64,000 nt of DNA from Streptomyces sp. RFCAC02 (lineage in GTDB: Bacteria > Actinomycetota > Actinomycetes > Streptomycetales > Streptomycetaceae), in NCBI RefSeq assembly GCF_004193175.1, contig NZ_SAUH01000001.1, positions 3,426,001 to 3,490,000 on the forward strand, in the 5' to 3' direction. Of this stretch, positions 27,154 to 36,806 are shown piece after piece (within the stretch, counting starts at the first letter, position 1; every line of letters begins with the position of its first letter). Below the pieces are notes generated by a model, which was given only the letters and a program-made list of their open reading frames with translations, was not told the origin of the DNA and searched no databases. A program made the position numbers and the translations under genes.

Positions 27154-28221
27154 GTGACCACCCCCCCGACCCCACCGTCGCAGCGCGTCGAGCTGACCCT
27201 GCTGCCGATCGGCGCGCGCCCGGGCGCCGACGACGCCGCCGGCGGCTGCGGCGCGGGCTGCGGCTGCGGCGACGCGCACGACGACGCGTTCGACCCGATG
27301 GAGTGCGGGCTCGACCCCGACCTCGCCGAGCTGCTCGCCGCCGCCGGGCTCGACCCGGTGCAGGTCGAGGACATCGCGCACCTGGCCGTCGAGGAGGACC
27401 TCGACAACGGCGTGGACGTCACGACCGTCGCGACCGTCCCCGAGGACGCCGTCGCCACCGGCGACTTCACCGCGCGCACCGCCGGCACGGTCGCCGGCCT
27501 GCACATCGCCGAGGCCGTCCTGTCGGTCGTCTGCACCGCCGAGTTCGAGGTCGAGCGGCACGTCGAGGACGGCGACACGGTACGGCCCGGCCAGGTCCTG
27601 CTGTCCGTGACCAGCCGCACCCGCGACCTCCTCACGGCGGAGCGCAGCGCCCTCAACCTCCTGTGCCGCCTCTCCGGCATCGCGACCCTGACCCGCGCCT
27701 GGGCCGACGCCCTCGCGGGCACCGCGGCCCGCGTCCGGGACACCCGCAAGACGACGCCGGGGCTGCGCGCGCTGGAGAAGTACGCCGTGCGCTGCGGCGG
27801 GGGCGTCAACCACCGCATGTCCCTGTCCGACGCCGCCCTCGTCAAGGACAACCACGTGATCGCCGCCGGCGGGGTCGCCGAGGCGTTCCGCGCGGTGCGG
27901 GCGGAGTTCCCCGGTGTGCCGATCGAGGTGGAGGTCGACCGCGTCGACCAGATCGAGCCGGTCATCGCCGAGGGCGCCGACCTGATCCTCCTGGACAACT
28001 TCACCCCGGAGCAGGCCGCCGAGGCCGTCCGCCTCGTCGCCGGCCGCGCCACCCTGGAGGCGTCCGGCAGCCTCACCCTGGAGACCGCGCCCGCCTACGC
28101 CGCGACCGGTGTCGACTACCTCGCGGTCGGCGCGCTCACCCACTCGGCCCCGGTCCTCGACATCGGCCTCGACCTGCGCCCCGCCGGCTCCGGGACGGGC
28201 GACCGGGGAAGGCACGGCTGA
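27154..28221 (+). CDS. nadC: Nicotinate-nucleotide pyrophosphorylase (quinolinate phosphoribosyltransferase)
   Basis: NadC converts quinolinate and PRPP to nicotinate mononucleotide. Core motifs VEEDLDNGVDVTT, SALNLLCRLSGIAT, RDTRKTTPGLRALEKYAV, GGGVNHRMSLSD, DNHV and LEASGSL are present. The 355-residue protein is longer than the usual 280-300 because of a roughly 60-residue N-terminal extension containing five close cysteines (in GGCGAGCGCGDAH and MECG). The extension could bind metal; its role is unknown. GTG start with GAGGAG 7 nt upstream, coaX follows 2 bp after the stop. Confidence 0.95.
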   Translation: MTTPPTPPSQRVELTLLPIGARPGADDAAGGCGAGCGCGDAHDDAFDPMECGLDPDLAELLAAAGLDPVQVEDIAHLAVEEDLDNGVDVTTVATVPEDAVATGDFTARTAGTVAGLHIAEAVLSVVCTAEFEVERHVEDGDTVRPGQVLLSVTSRTRDLLTAERSALNLLCRLSGIATLTRAWADALAGTAARVRDTRKTTPGLRALEKYAVRCGGGVNHRMSLSDAALVKDNHVIAAGGVAEAFRAVRAEFPGVPIEVEVDRVDQIEPVIAEGADLILLDNFTPEQAAEAVRLVAGRATLEASGSLTLETAPAYAATGVDYLAVGALTHSAPVLDIGLDLRPAGSGTGDRGRHG

Positions 28222-28223
28222 CC

Positions 28224-29021
28224 ATGCTGCTCACCATCGACGTCGGCAACACCCACACCGTCCTCGGCCTCTTCGACGGCGAGGAGATCGTCGAGCACTG
28301 GCGCATCTCGACGGACGCCCGCCGCACCGCCGACGAGCTGGCCGTGCTGCTGCAGGGGCTGATGGGCATGCACCCGCTGCTCGGCGACGAGCTGGGCGAC
28401 GGCATCGACGGCATCGCGATCTGCTCGACCGTCCCGTCCGTCCTGCACGAGCTGCGGGAGGTCACCCGGCGGTACTACGGCGACATCCCCGCCGTCCTGG
28501 TGGAGCCGGGCGTCAAGACGGGCGTCCCGATCCTCACGGACAACCCGAAGGAGGTCGGCGCCGACCGCATCATCAACGCGGTCGCCGCCGTCGAGCTGTA
28601 CGGCGGCCCCTGCATCGTCGTCGACTTCGGCACAGCCACGACGTACGACGCGGTGTCGGCGCGCGGCGAGTACGCGGGCGGGGCCATCGCGCCGGGCATC
28701 GAGATCTCCGTCGAGGCGCTCGGCATGCGGGGGGCGCAGCTCCGGAAGGTGGAGCTGGCGAGGCCGCGCCACGTCATCGGCAAGAACACGGTCGAGTCCA
28801 TGCAGTCCGGCATCCTGTACGGGTTCGCGGGCCAGGTGGACGGCATGGTGGAGCGCATGTCCCGCGAGCTGGCGGACGACCCGGAGGACGTGACGGTGAT
28901 CGCGACCGGCGGTCTCGCGCCGATGGTGCTGCGCGAGTCGACGGTGATCGACGAGCACGAGCCGTGGCTCACCCTGATCGGCCTGCGCCTCGTGTACGAG
29001 CGGAACGTCTCGCGGTCCTGA
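28224..29021 (+). CDS. coaX: Type III pantothenate kinase
   Basis: CoaX phosphorylates pantothenate, the first step from vitamin B5 to CoA, and unlike CoaA is not feedback-inhibited by CoA and needs a monovalent cation. The 265-residue ASKHA-fold protein has TIDVGNTHTVLGLF (phosphate 1), GADRIINAVAA, VVDFGTATTYD (phosphate 2), GGAIAPGIEIS and ATGGLAP. It starts 2 bp after nadC, so panC, nadB, nadC and coaX probably share a transcript. Confidence 0.96.
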   Translation: MLLTIDVGNTHTVLGLFDGEEIVEHWRISTDARRTADELAVLLQGLMGMHPLLGDELGDGIDGIAICSTVPSVLHELREVTRRYYGDIPAVLVEPGVKTGVPILTDNPKEVGADRIINAVAAVELYGGPCIVVDFGTATTYDAVSARGEYAGGAIAPGIEISVEALGMRGAQLRKVELARPRHVIGKNTVESMQSGILYGFAGQVDGMVERMSRELADDPEDVTVIATGGLAPMVLRESTVIDEHEPWLTLIGLRLVYERNVSRS

Positions 29022-29099
29022 CCGCGTCGGCCCCGTCCGCCGCGCCCGGTGAACACGCCCGGTTGCCCTGCAATCGCTGCGCATTGTCTGTTTACCACT

Positions 29100-29105
29100 T
29101 AATGT
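29100..29105 (+). promoter_or_regulatory. -10 element TAATGT in an AT-richer pocket
   Basis: TAATGT ends 6 nt before ATG 29112, within a locally AT-rich stretch (29083-29117) that stands out from its surroundings. Confidence 0.5.
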
Positions 29106-29111
29106 CGGTTT

Positions 29112-29351
29112 ATGGTTACGCCCCAGGGTTCCCCCGCCCCGCGTGGTGACGGGGACGAGAACGGTGAGCAGCAGCAGCGCGGGCAGCGGGCGCCGCGCCC
29201 GGTGCCGACGCCGGCGGACGTCTTCCCGCCGCGCGGCGGGCGCCGCCCCGCCCGGCCGCCCCGGGACACGTCCGGCGGTGGCCCGGCGGACGGCGGCGAC
29301 GGCGCCGCCGACGGGAGGAGTGGGGAGAACCCGCCGCAGAGCGGTCGGTAA
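29112..29351 (+). CDS. Small disordered Pro/Gly/Arg-rich protein
   Basis: The 79-residue product is almost wholly Pro, Gly, Arg, Asp and Gln (for example ENGEQQQRGQR, RPPRDTSGGGPADGG) and should be intrinsically disordered. Nearly every codon ends in G or C, the normal bias of real genes here, and a leaderless-type TAATGT box lies 6 nt before the ATG. These two facts are the support; no family is recognised. It may be co-transcribed with the small membrane protein that starts 58 bp after its stop. Confidence 0.5.
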   Translation: MVTPQGSPAPRGDGDENGEQQQRGQRAPRPVPTPADVFPPRGGRRPARPPRDTSGGGPADGGDGAADGRSGENPPQSGR

Positions 29352-29409
29352 GGTGGGGGACGGCCCGCCGGACAGACCGCGGCGGGCGCGTCCAAGGAGG
29401 CCGATCGTT

Positions 29410-29589
29410 GTGGACTACATCGCCGCACTCTTCCCGCCCGCGGTGATGGCCGTGGCGTTCACCTGGCTGATCGTGACGATCGTCCGGTCCCAGGGGGGCG
29501 CGAACAAGTTCAAGGAGGACGCCGCCGTGGACGCGGCCCTGGCCGCCCGTGCCGAGCACGCGGACGGGCCGGCGGCGCCGCGCCCCTGA
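29410..29589 (+). CDS. Small single-span membrane protein
   Basis: The 59-residue protein opens VDYIAALFPPAVMAVAFTWL, one hydrophobic helix, followed by a short basic-acidic tail (RSQGGANKFKEDAAVDAAL). GTG 29410 has AAGGAGG 9 nt upstream, a strong ribosome binding site that fixes the start. Function unknown. A hairpin terminator follows 18 bp after the stop. Confidence 0.75.
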   Translation: MDYIAALFPPAVMAVAFTWLIVTIVRSQGGANKFKEDAAVDAALAARAEHADGPAAPRP

Positions 29590-29607
29590 CCGGCCCGGCC
29601 CCCGCCG

Positions 29608-29633
29608 GGCCCGGCCGCCGTGACGGCCGGGCC
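29608..29633 (+). terminator. Hairpin terminator
   Basis: GGCCCGGCCG and CGGCCGGGCC make a perfect 10-bp stem with a 6-nt loop, followed by GTTT. It separates the small membrane protein gene from the BlaI-type regulator. Confidence 0.6.
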
Positions 29634-29689
29634 GTTTCGCCGAAGGTGCGCTCTTCGTCCGTTTTGTCGCGCCAGTGCCGCCGTGCGGT

Positions 29690-29695
29690 TATTCT
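29690..29695 (+). promoter_or_regulatory. -10 element TATTCT, predicted leaderless start of the BlaI-type gene
   Basis: TATTCT ends 6 nt before GTG 29702. TTGTCG at 29664-29669 may be a -35, at a long 20-nt spacing. Confidence 0.6.
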
Positions 29696-29701
29696 TCCCC
29701 T

Positions 29702-30100
29702 GTGCCTCGACCACTGGGAGAGCTGGAAGACGCGGTGATGACCCGCGTATGGGAGTGGAACCGCCCGGTCACCGTGCGGGAGGTCCTGGAGGATCTGCGG
29801 CGGGAGCGCTCGATCGCCTATACGACGGTGATGACCGTCCTCGACAACCTGCATCAGAAGGGCTGGGTCCGCCGCGATCAGGAGGGCCGTGCCTATCGCT
29901 ATGAGGCGATCTCCACGCGGGCCGCGTACTCGGCCGCTTTGATGAATGACGCATGGGCCGAGAGTGACAACGCGGCTGCGGCCCTCGTCGCTTTCTTCGG
30001 AATGATGTCACCGGAGCAGACCGCCGCTTTGCGCGACGCGTTGCGGGTCGTCGATGTGAGCGGTGCCCCCCATGGCGGCGGTGAACAGACAGCGGGTTAG
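29702..30100 (+). CDS. BlaI/MecI/CopY family transcriptional regulator
   Basis: The 132-residue protein has the winged-helix fold of Penicillinase_R proteins: LGELEDAVMTRVWEWNRPVT, VREVLEDLRRERSIAYTTVM, the recognition helix TTVMTVLDNLHQKGWVRR, then YRYEAISTRAAYSAALM and a dimerisation helix. Family members repress beta-lactamase or stress genes and are often inactivated by a membrane protease, but no such protease is encoded nearby. GTG 29702 follows a TATTCT box by 6 nt, so the mRNA is probably leaderless. Its stop codon forms part of the next gene's -10 box. Confidence 0.9.
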   Translation: MPRPLGELEDAVMTRVWEWNRPVTVREVLEDLRRERSIAYTTVMTVLDNLHQKGWVRRDQEGRAYRYEAISTRAAYSAALMNDAWAESDNAAAALVAFFGMMSPEQTAALRDALRVVDVSGAPHGGGEQTAG

Positions 30101-30103
30101 CCT
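30098..30103 (+). promoter_or_regulatory. -10 element TAGCCT, predicted leaderless start of the GNAT gene
   Basis: TAGCCT includes the TAG stop codon of the BlaI-type gene and ends 6 nt before GTG 30110. Confidence 0.5.
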
Positions 30104-30109
30104 CGCCTT

Positions 30110-30630
30110 GTGTCCAAAACCCCAGCAGAAGTCACTGTGCGCCGCGCCAGGACTACGGATGTGCCGTCGGTGCGGCGGCTCATCGACTCCTACGCCCGTG
30201 ACGGCATCCTCCTCGACAAGGCCACCGTGACGCTTTACGAGGACATTCAGGAGTTCTGGGTGGCCGAACGCGATCACGACGCCGAGGTGGTCGGCTGCGG
30301 TGCGCTGCACGTCATGTGGGACGACCTCGCCGAGGTCCGGACCCTGGCCGTGGATTCCCGGGCGCGTGGCCAGGGGTGGGGCACAGGGTGCTGGAGAAGC
30401 TGCTCCAGACGGCGCGCTGGCTCGGCGTACAGCGTATTTTCTGCCTCACCTTCGAAGTGGACTTCTTCGGCCGCCACGGCTTCACCGAGATCGGCGAAGC
30501 GCCGGTCGACGGTGATGTGTACAGCGAGCTGCTGCGTTCCTATGACGAGGGCGTCGCCGAGTTCTTGGGACTGGAGCGAGTGAAGCCCAACACATTGGGT
30601 AACACTCGGATGCTGCTGCATCTCCGATAG
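30110..30630 (+). pseudogene. GNAT amino-acid N-acetyltransferase (ArgA-like) split by a one-base frameshift
   Basis: The first 89 codons encode a GNAT N-terminal half (VRRARTTDVPSVRRLIDSYA to LAVDSRARGQG). Continuing in the +1-shifted frame gives a perfect second half: VGHRVLEKLLQTARWLGVQR, CLTFEVDFFGRHGFTEIGEA, EFLGLERVKPNTLGNTRMLL. The break is at the run GGGG (30373-30376); one extra G would restore the acetyl-CoA loop RGQGVGHRVL. The intact protein would be about 173 residues and resembles the short N-acetylglutamate synthase-type enzymes of actinomycetes. Both halves keep normal codon bias, so this is either a sequencing error in a homopolymer or a very recent mutation. Confidence 0.85.
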
Positions 30631-30649
30631 AAGAAGCCCGGAGGTGCTT

Positions 30650-30691
30650 ATGTCCGAATCGTCCCTCCCTGTCTTATCGAGTGCGCGGTAA
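30650..30691 (+). CDS. Possible 13-residue leader peptide containing a TTA codon
   Basis: ATG 30650 has GGAGG 5 nt upstream and opens a 13-codon frame (MSESSLPVLSSAR) ending TAA about 100 nt before lsr2. Codon 9 is TTA, the rare leucine codon read by the bldA tRNA in Streptomyces. The good ribosome binding site is the main support. The frame is very short and may be chance. Confidence 0.25.
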   Translation: MSESSLPVLSSAR

Positions 30692-30792
30692 TCCGGAGGA
30701 TCGGGGTTTGAGTTTTTCCCGGAATGGCGGTTTGATGACCAGCGCAGTACGCACTCACGTTTTTCAGCGACAAAAGGATGAGGAGCAGCCCG

Positions 30793-31131
30793 GTGGCACA
30801 GAAGGTTCAGGTCCTTCTCCTCGATGACCTCAGCGGCGGCGAGGCGGACGAGACCGTCACGTTCGCCCTCGACGGCAGGACGTACGAGATCGACCTCAAC
30901 GCGGAAAACGCTGACAAGCTCCGCAACGCCCTCGACCCGTATGTGAAGGCCGGGCGCCGTGCCGGCGGCCGCGCCTCCCGCGCCCGGGGCCGTGCCGCCT
31001 CGTCCGGCGGCGGGTCGAACCAGGACACCGCCGCGATCCGCGCCTGGGCGCGCGAGAACGGCCACAAGGTCAACGACCGGGGCCGCATCCCCGCCGACGT
31101 GCTCGAGGCCTACAAGAAGGCCGGCGCCTGA
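30793..31131 (+). CDS. lsr2: Lsr2 nucleoid-associated protein
   Basis: Lsr2 is the actinobacterial H-NS analogue: it bridges DNA, prefers AT-rich minor grooves and silences foreign and specialised-metabolism genes. The 112-residue protein has the N-terminal dimerisation sheet ([35 protein letters not shown]), a basic Gly/Arg/Ser linker, and the C-terminal DNA-binding domain [19 protein letters not shown] with the RGR AT-hook-like loop. GTG 30793 has GAGGAG 7 nt upstream. The same neighbourhood, with clpC next, is known for Streptomyces lsr2. The 160 bp upstream include TTGAGT (30707-30712) and TTTGAT 18 nt later as a possible promoter. Confidence 0.96.
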   Translation: MAQKVQVLLLDDLSGGEADETVTFALDGRTYEIDLNAENADKLRNALDPYVKAGRRAGGRASRARGRAASSGGGSNQDTAAIRAWARENGHKVNDRGRIPADVLEAYKKAGA

Positions 31132-31185
31132 GCGCGCCGCCGTCCTGCCGGGTGTCCCCGCGCCCCGGCCGCACCGCGCCCCAGT

Positions 31186-31217
31186 CCGGGGGGTCGCCCG
31201 CACGGGCGACCCCCCGG
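31186..31217 (+). terminator. Strong hairpin terminator after lsr2
   Basis: CCGGGGGGTCGCCC pairs with GGGCGACCCCCCGG in a perfect 14-bp stem with a 4-nt loop, 55 nt after the lsr2 stop. No T-run follows. Confidence 0.7.
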
Positions 31218-31313
31218 GGTCGTATCGCCGTGACCGAGTGTCCCGGCGCGGCGCGCGGTGTCCCATGCGGAAGAGTTACGCCCGGTCCCGGCCCGGTCGC
31301 GGCGGGTTCCCGC

Positions 31314-31327
31314 GTTCGCCTGTAGCG
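31314..31327 (+). promoter_or_regulatory. ClgR-type operator 1 upstream of clpC
   Basis: GTTCGC-CTGTA-GCG is an exact match to the GTTCGC-N5-GCG motif described for the Clp regulator ClgR in Streptomyces and Corynebacterium. It lies about 340 bp before the clpC start codon. Confidence 0.65.
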
Positions 31328-31448
31328 GATGTTCGCCGCGGGTCCGGCATGGAGTGTCAGCCTTGAAGGGTAGGCAGTTCCTTGAGGACGATGGACCCCA
31401 ATGGACGAGGGGGCGGTGCGAGTGGGTCCGGTGCTGTCCCCCCGGGGC

Positions 31449-31462
31449 GTTCGCCGACGGCG
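31449..31462 (+). promoter_or_regulatory. ClgR-type operator 2 upstream of clpC
   Basis: GTTCGC-CGACG-GCG is a second exact match to the ClgR motif, 135 bp downstream of the first and about 32 bp upstream of the sigma-R-like -35. Confidence 0.55.
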
Positions 31463-31493
31463 TAGCCGTTCCGGGGGCCGATACCTGGCCTGC

Positions 31494-31520
31494 GGGAACA
31501 TCGTCTCGCACCATCGGGTT
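31494..31520 (+). promoter_or_regulatory. Sigma-R-type promoter for clpC
   Basis: GGGAAC at 31494-31499 and GTT at 31518-31520 (continuing GTTGG) are separated by 18 nt. This fits the sigma-R/SigH consensus GGAAT-N18-GTT in spacing and in most bases. clpC is a known member of the thiol-stress regulon of Streptomyces sigma-R. The predicted start near 31527 gives a leader of about 140 nt before ATG 31669. Confidence 0.6.
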
Positions 31521-31668
31521 GGAACTGATGTCGCCTGTTCGGGGCAAGGCGCCGGGGACAGGAGCAGACAGTTGGAATGAGCGGTCCCCCGTTGCGGGAC
31601 TAAGCTGCGGAAGGACAGGGAGGGGACCGACCCCTTTACTGCCTGACCGCTCTGAGGAGCGATTAACG

Positions 31669-34188
<2,520 letters not shown>

Positions 34189-34207
34189 CGGCAGCAGGCC
34201 CCCGAGC

Positions 34208-34242
34208 CGTGCCCCCGGGACCCGTGCGGTCCCGGGGGCACG
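34208..34242 (+). terminator. Strong hairpin terminator after clpC
   Basis: CGTGCCCCCGGGACC and GGTCCCGGGGGCACG form a perfect 15-bp stem with a 5-nt loop, 19 nt after the stop codon. Confidence 0.75.
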
Positions 34243-34326
34243 CGCATGCCCGGGGGCCGTTCGGTCGCCGATACCGGTGAACGGGCTCAGGATGGGAGAG
34301 GAGCCGAGGGACCGGAGGTGACGGCG

Positions 34327-34551
34327 GTGCGGCACACGTTGCGCGCGGAGTACGCGGAGGACACCGGCGGCGGGCACACGCCCGACGTGAAGACGTGGCA
34401 CATGGTGCGGGGCGAGGGCGGCGACACGGCGGCCCTGTGCGGGAAGCGGCTGCGCGCCGAGGCCGCCGCGCTGTCCGAGGACCGCTGGGGGACGACGGAC
34501 GAGCCGATGTGCCACACATGCGGCGCGCTGTACCTGCGGGAGTCGTCCTGA
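34327..34551 (+). CDS. Small zinc-ribbon-like protein, function unknown
   Basis: The 74-residue protein reads VRHTLRAEYAEDTGGGHTPD, then KTWHMVRGEGGDTAALCGKR and ends with MCHTCGALYLRESS. One single Cys (ALCG), a His (WHMV) and the CxxC pair could hold a zinc ion. I chose GTG 34327 because GGAGG lies 8 nt before it; GTG 34318 is possible. Codon bias is normal. Similar short proteins are common in Streptomyces beside clpC/tag, but I know of no function. Confidence 0.7.
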   Translation: MRHTLRAEYAEDTGGGHTPDVKTWHMVRGEGGDTAALCGKRLRAEAAALSEDRWGTTDEPMCHTCGALYLRESS

Positions 34552-34611
34552 CGGGCGGCCGTCCACCGGCTCCCGGGCCTGATGTCAGTGCCGTCGGGCA
34601 CACTGCATCCC

Positions 34612-35202
34612 ATGGGAGAGACACTGGCCGTGGCGGGACCCGACGGGCTGCTCCGCTGCCCGTGGGGCGTCGCGCCGGACGACTACCGCGCCTACCACGA
34701 CGAGGAGTGGGGGCGCCCGGTCCGCGGTGACCGGGCGCTGTTCGAGCGGCTGACGCTCGAAGCGTTCCAGTCGGGCCTGTCGTGGCTGACGATCCTGCGC
34801 CGCAGGCCGGGCTTCCGGGCGGCGTTCGCCGGCTTCGACACCGCGCGGATCGCCGCCTTCACCGAGGAGGACGTGGCGCGCCTGCTGCGGGACCCCGGCA
34901 TCATCAGGAACCGGCAGAAGATCGAGGCCACCGTGGCGAACGCGCGGGTCGCCGCGGATCTGGCCGACGGGGAGCTGACGGACCTCATCTGGTCGTACGC
35001 GCCCGATCCGGCCACCAGGCCGGCGCCCCGCGGCGTCGGCGACGTCCTGGCGACCACCCCCGAGTCGACCGCCCTGTCCCGTGAGCTGCGGCGGCGCGGG
35101 TTCCGGTTCGTCGGCCCGACCACGGCGCACGCGCTGATGCAGGCCTGCGGTCTCGTCAACGACCACCTCGCCGATTGCCGCTTCCGCGCTCCCGTCCGGT
35201 GA
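34612..35202 (+). CDS. tag: DNA-3-methyladenine glycosylase I
   Basis: Tag excises 3-methyladenine from alkylated DNA. The 196-residue protein has RCPWG, DYRAYHDEEWG, LFERLTLEAFQSGLSWLTIL, RDPGIIRNRQKIEATVANA and GPTTAHALMQACGLVNDH. The zinc snap ligands are the N-terminal Cys and His (RCPWG and AYHDEEWG) plus the C-terminal His and Cys (NDHLADC). I start at ATG 34612 (MGETLAVAGP); the frame opens 10 codons earlier at ATG 34582. Confidence 0.95.
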   Translation: MGETLAVAGPDGLLRCPWGVAPDDYRAYHDEEWGRPVRGDRALFERLTLEAFQSGLSWLTILRRRPGFRAAFAGFDTARIAAFTEEDVARLLRDPGIIRNRQKIEATVANARVAADLADGELTDLIWSYAPDPATRPAPRGVGDVLATTPESTALSRELRRRGFRFVGPTTAHALMQACGLVNDHLADCRFRAPVR

Positions 35203-35233
35203 CGGCCGGTCAGGAAACTGCGAGGATGCTGCG

Positions 35234-35725
35234 GTGATCACGAGCGAGGAGGACTGGGAGCGGCGGGTCCGGCGGCTGTGGGAGGCGTCCGGGTCCCTGG
35301 ACGGGCCGGCGTTCCGTGCCGCGATGAAGGACCTGGTGGCGCTGCGGCCCCCGGACGATCCGGCCGCGCTGTTCGAGCTGGCGTCCGCGCTGGACGCGAC
35401 CGCGTGCGACTCGGAGGCGGCCCACCTGTACCGGCGGGCGCTCGCCGCCGGCCTGGCGGGCGTCCGGCGGCGGCGCGCCGTGCTCCAGCTCGCCGGGACG
35501 CTGCGGCGGCTCGGCCGGGCCGAGGAGAGCGTCGGGCTGCTGCGGGCCGAGCGCGCCCTCGTCTCCGACGACCTGGACGACGCCCTGGTCGCGTTCCTCG
35601 CCCTCTCCCTGACCGAGGCGGGGCAGGAGCGCGAGGCCGTCTCGCTGCTGCTGAAGACCCTTTCGCCGCACCTGCCGCGGTACACCGAGGCGATCGCCCG
35701 TTCGGCGGACGAACTGCCGCTGTAG
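35234..35725 (+). CDS. Tetratricopeptide repeat protein
   Basis: The 163-residue protein is all-helical, with TPR-like pairs: PAALFELASALDATACDSEA, AHLYRRALAAGLAG, AVLQLAGTLRRLGRAEESVG and DDALVAFLALSLTEAGQ. TPR domains hold protein partners; none is evident here. GTG start preceded by GAGGATGCTGCG, which could serve as a ribosome binding site or a -10 box. It lies 31 bp after tag on the same strand. Confidence 0.85.
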   Translation: MITSEEDWERRVRRLWEASGSLDGPAFRAAMKDLVALRPPDDPAALFELASALDATACDSEAAHLYRRALAAGLAGVRRRRAVLQLAGTLRRLGRAEESVGLLRAERALVSDDLDDALVAFLALSLTEAGQEREAVSLLLKTLSPHLPRYTEAIARSADELPL

Positions 35726-35802
35726 CGGCCCGCCCGGCGCGGCGCGTCCCCTCCCGTGCGGCACGATGCCCCCTGGGGGCCGTCGTCCGAGGAGGGTACT
35801 CG

Positions 35803-36597
35803 ATGATCCTGGTCACCGGTGCCACCGGCAGTGTGGGGTCCGACCTGATCGGCGAGCTGACCGAGGCATGCGAGGGCGTGCACGCCCTGAGCCGCCGGCC
35901 GGGCGCGCTCACGCGCCTGCCCGCGACCGCCGAGGCCGTCACCGGTGATCCGACCCGTCCCGCGACCCTCGCAGCGGCGCTCGACGGGGTCGACGGCGTG
36001 TTCCTGCTGCCGTGGTTCGCCGAGGTGCCCGGGCTCCTCGCCCGCGCGCGTGCGGTCGGCGTACGGCACGTCGTCCTGCTGTCCAGTCATGCCGCGGCGG
36101 CGCCCCGGCCGGCCTCGGAGTTCGCACGCCGGGTGGCCGGCGCCGAACGGGCCGTGCGCGCCTGTGGCCTGCCCTGGACGCTCCTGCGGGCACGCCCGCT
36201 CATGACGAACACCCTGCGCTGGCTCCCGCAGCTCCGCCGGGGCGACGTGGTGCGCGTCCCGTTCCCGGACGTCGCGGCCGCCGTGGTCGATCCGTCCGAC
36301 GTGGCCGCCGTCGCCGCCCGCACCCTCCTCGTGGACGGCCACGCCGGCAGGACGTACGAGATCACGGGGCCGGAAGCCCTCTTCCCCCGCGACCTGGTGG
36401 CGACGCTCGGCACCGTCCTCGGGCGCGAGCTGCGCTGCGAGCCGCTGCCCGAACCGCACCCGCCGCTGGAACCGGGGGAGGCCCATCCCGCGGACGGCGA
36501 CGCGTCCGCCGTCCTGCCGGCGGTCGAGACGGTCACCGGTGCCCCGCCCCAGAACTTCGAGCGCTGGGCGCAGCGGCACATCTCCCTCTTCCTGTGA
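35803..36597 (+). CDS. NAD(P)H-binding NmrA-like protein (atypical SDR)
   Basis: The 264-residue protein starts with a Rossmann GxxGxxG (MILVTGATGSVGSDL) and continues with DGVDGVFLLPWFAEV, HVVLLSSHAA, LLRARPLMTNTLRWLPQL, VDPSDVAAVAARTLL and YEITGPEALFPRDLVATLG. This is the NmrA/HSCARG-type atypical SDR plan: it binds NAD(P)H but lacks the classical YxxxK catalytic pair. Family members act as redox sensors or quinone/isoflavone-type reductases, so I do not name a substrate. ATG 35803 has GAGGAGGG about 10 nt upstream. Confidence 0.85.
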   Translation: MILVTGATGSVGSDLIGELTEACEGVHALSRRPGALTRLPATAEAVTGDPTRPATLAAALDGVDGVFLLPWFAEVPGLLARARAVGVRHVVLLSSHAAAAPRPASEFARRVAGAERAVRACGLPWTLLRARPLMTNTLRWLPQLRRGDVVRVPFPDVAAAVVDPSDVAAVAARTLLVDGHAGRTYEITGPEALFPRDLVATLGTVLGRELRCEPLPEPHPPLEPGEAHPADGDASAVLPAVETVTGAPPQNFERWAQRHISLFL

Positions 36598-36653
36598 ACT
36601 CCCCCTTTCGTGCCGGCCGTCAGAAGGAGGCCCGGGGGACGGTGTGTTGCGGT

Positions 36654-36687
36654 GCCTTTGTGGCGCATGGGGCCTTTGTGGTGCGTG
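36654..36687. repeat. 18-bp-period direct repeat upstream of a RsbW-like gene
   Basis: GCCTTTGTGGCGCATG and GCCTTTGTGGTGCGTG (14 of 16 bases identical) occur head to tail with an 18-nt period, just under two helical turns, in the 209-bp gap before the kinase gene. They could be tandem operator half-sites. Confidence 0.45.
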
Positions 36688-36726
36688 AACTCCGCCAAGA
36701 ACCCCGGAAATTCCGCACGGGACCGC

Positions 36727-36752
36727 CCCGGGCCCGATTGAGGCGGCCCGGG
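36727..36752. other. Hairpin in the leader of the RsbW-like gene
   Basis: CCCGGGCC and GGCCCGGG form a perfect 8-bp stem with a 10-nt loop, 54 nt before ATG 36807. It could terminate upstream RNA or structure the leader. Confidence 0.4.
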
Positions 36753-36806
36753 AGAAGGAACCCGTAAGGAGAGCCCGACATCACCCACCACGGGAGGAGC
36801 AGGGCC

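Noticed and set aside
31330..31340. Third GTTCGC copy near clpC
   Set aside because: It is followed by CGCGG-GTC, not GCG after five bases, so it does not match the ClgR motif.
31574..31593. Possible second sigma-R promoter (GGAAT and GTT) in the clpC leader
   Set aside because: The spacing is only 12 nt, not 18.
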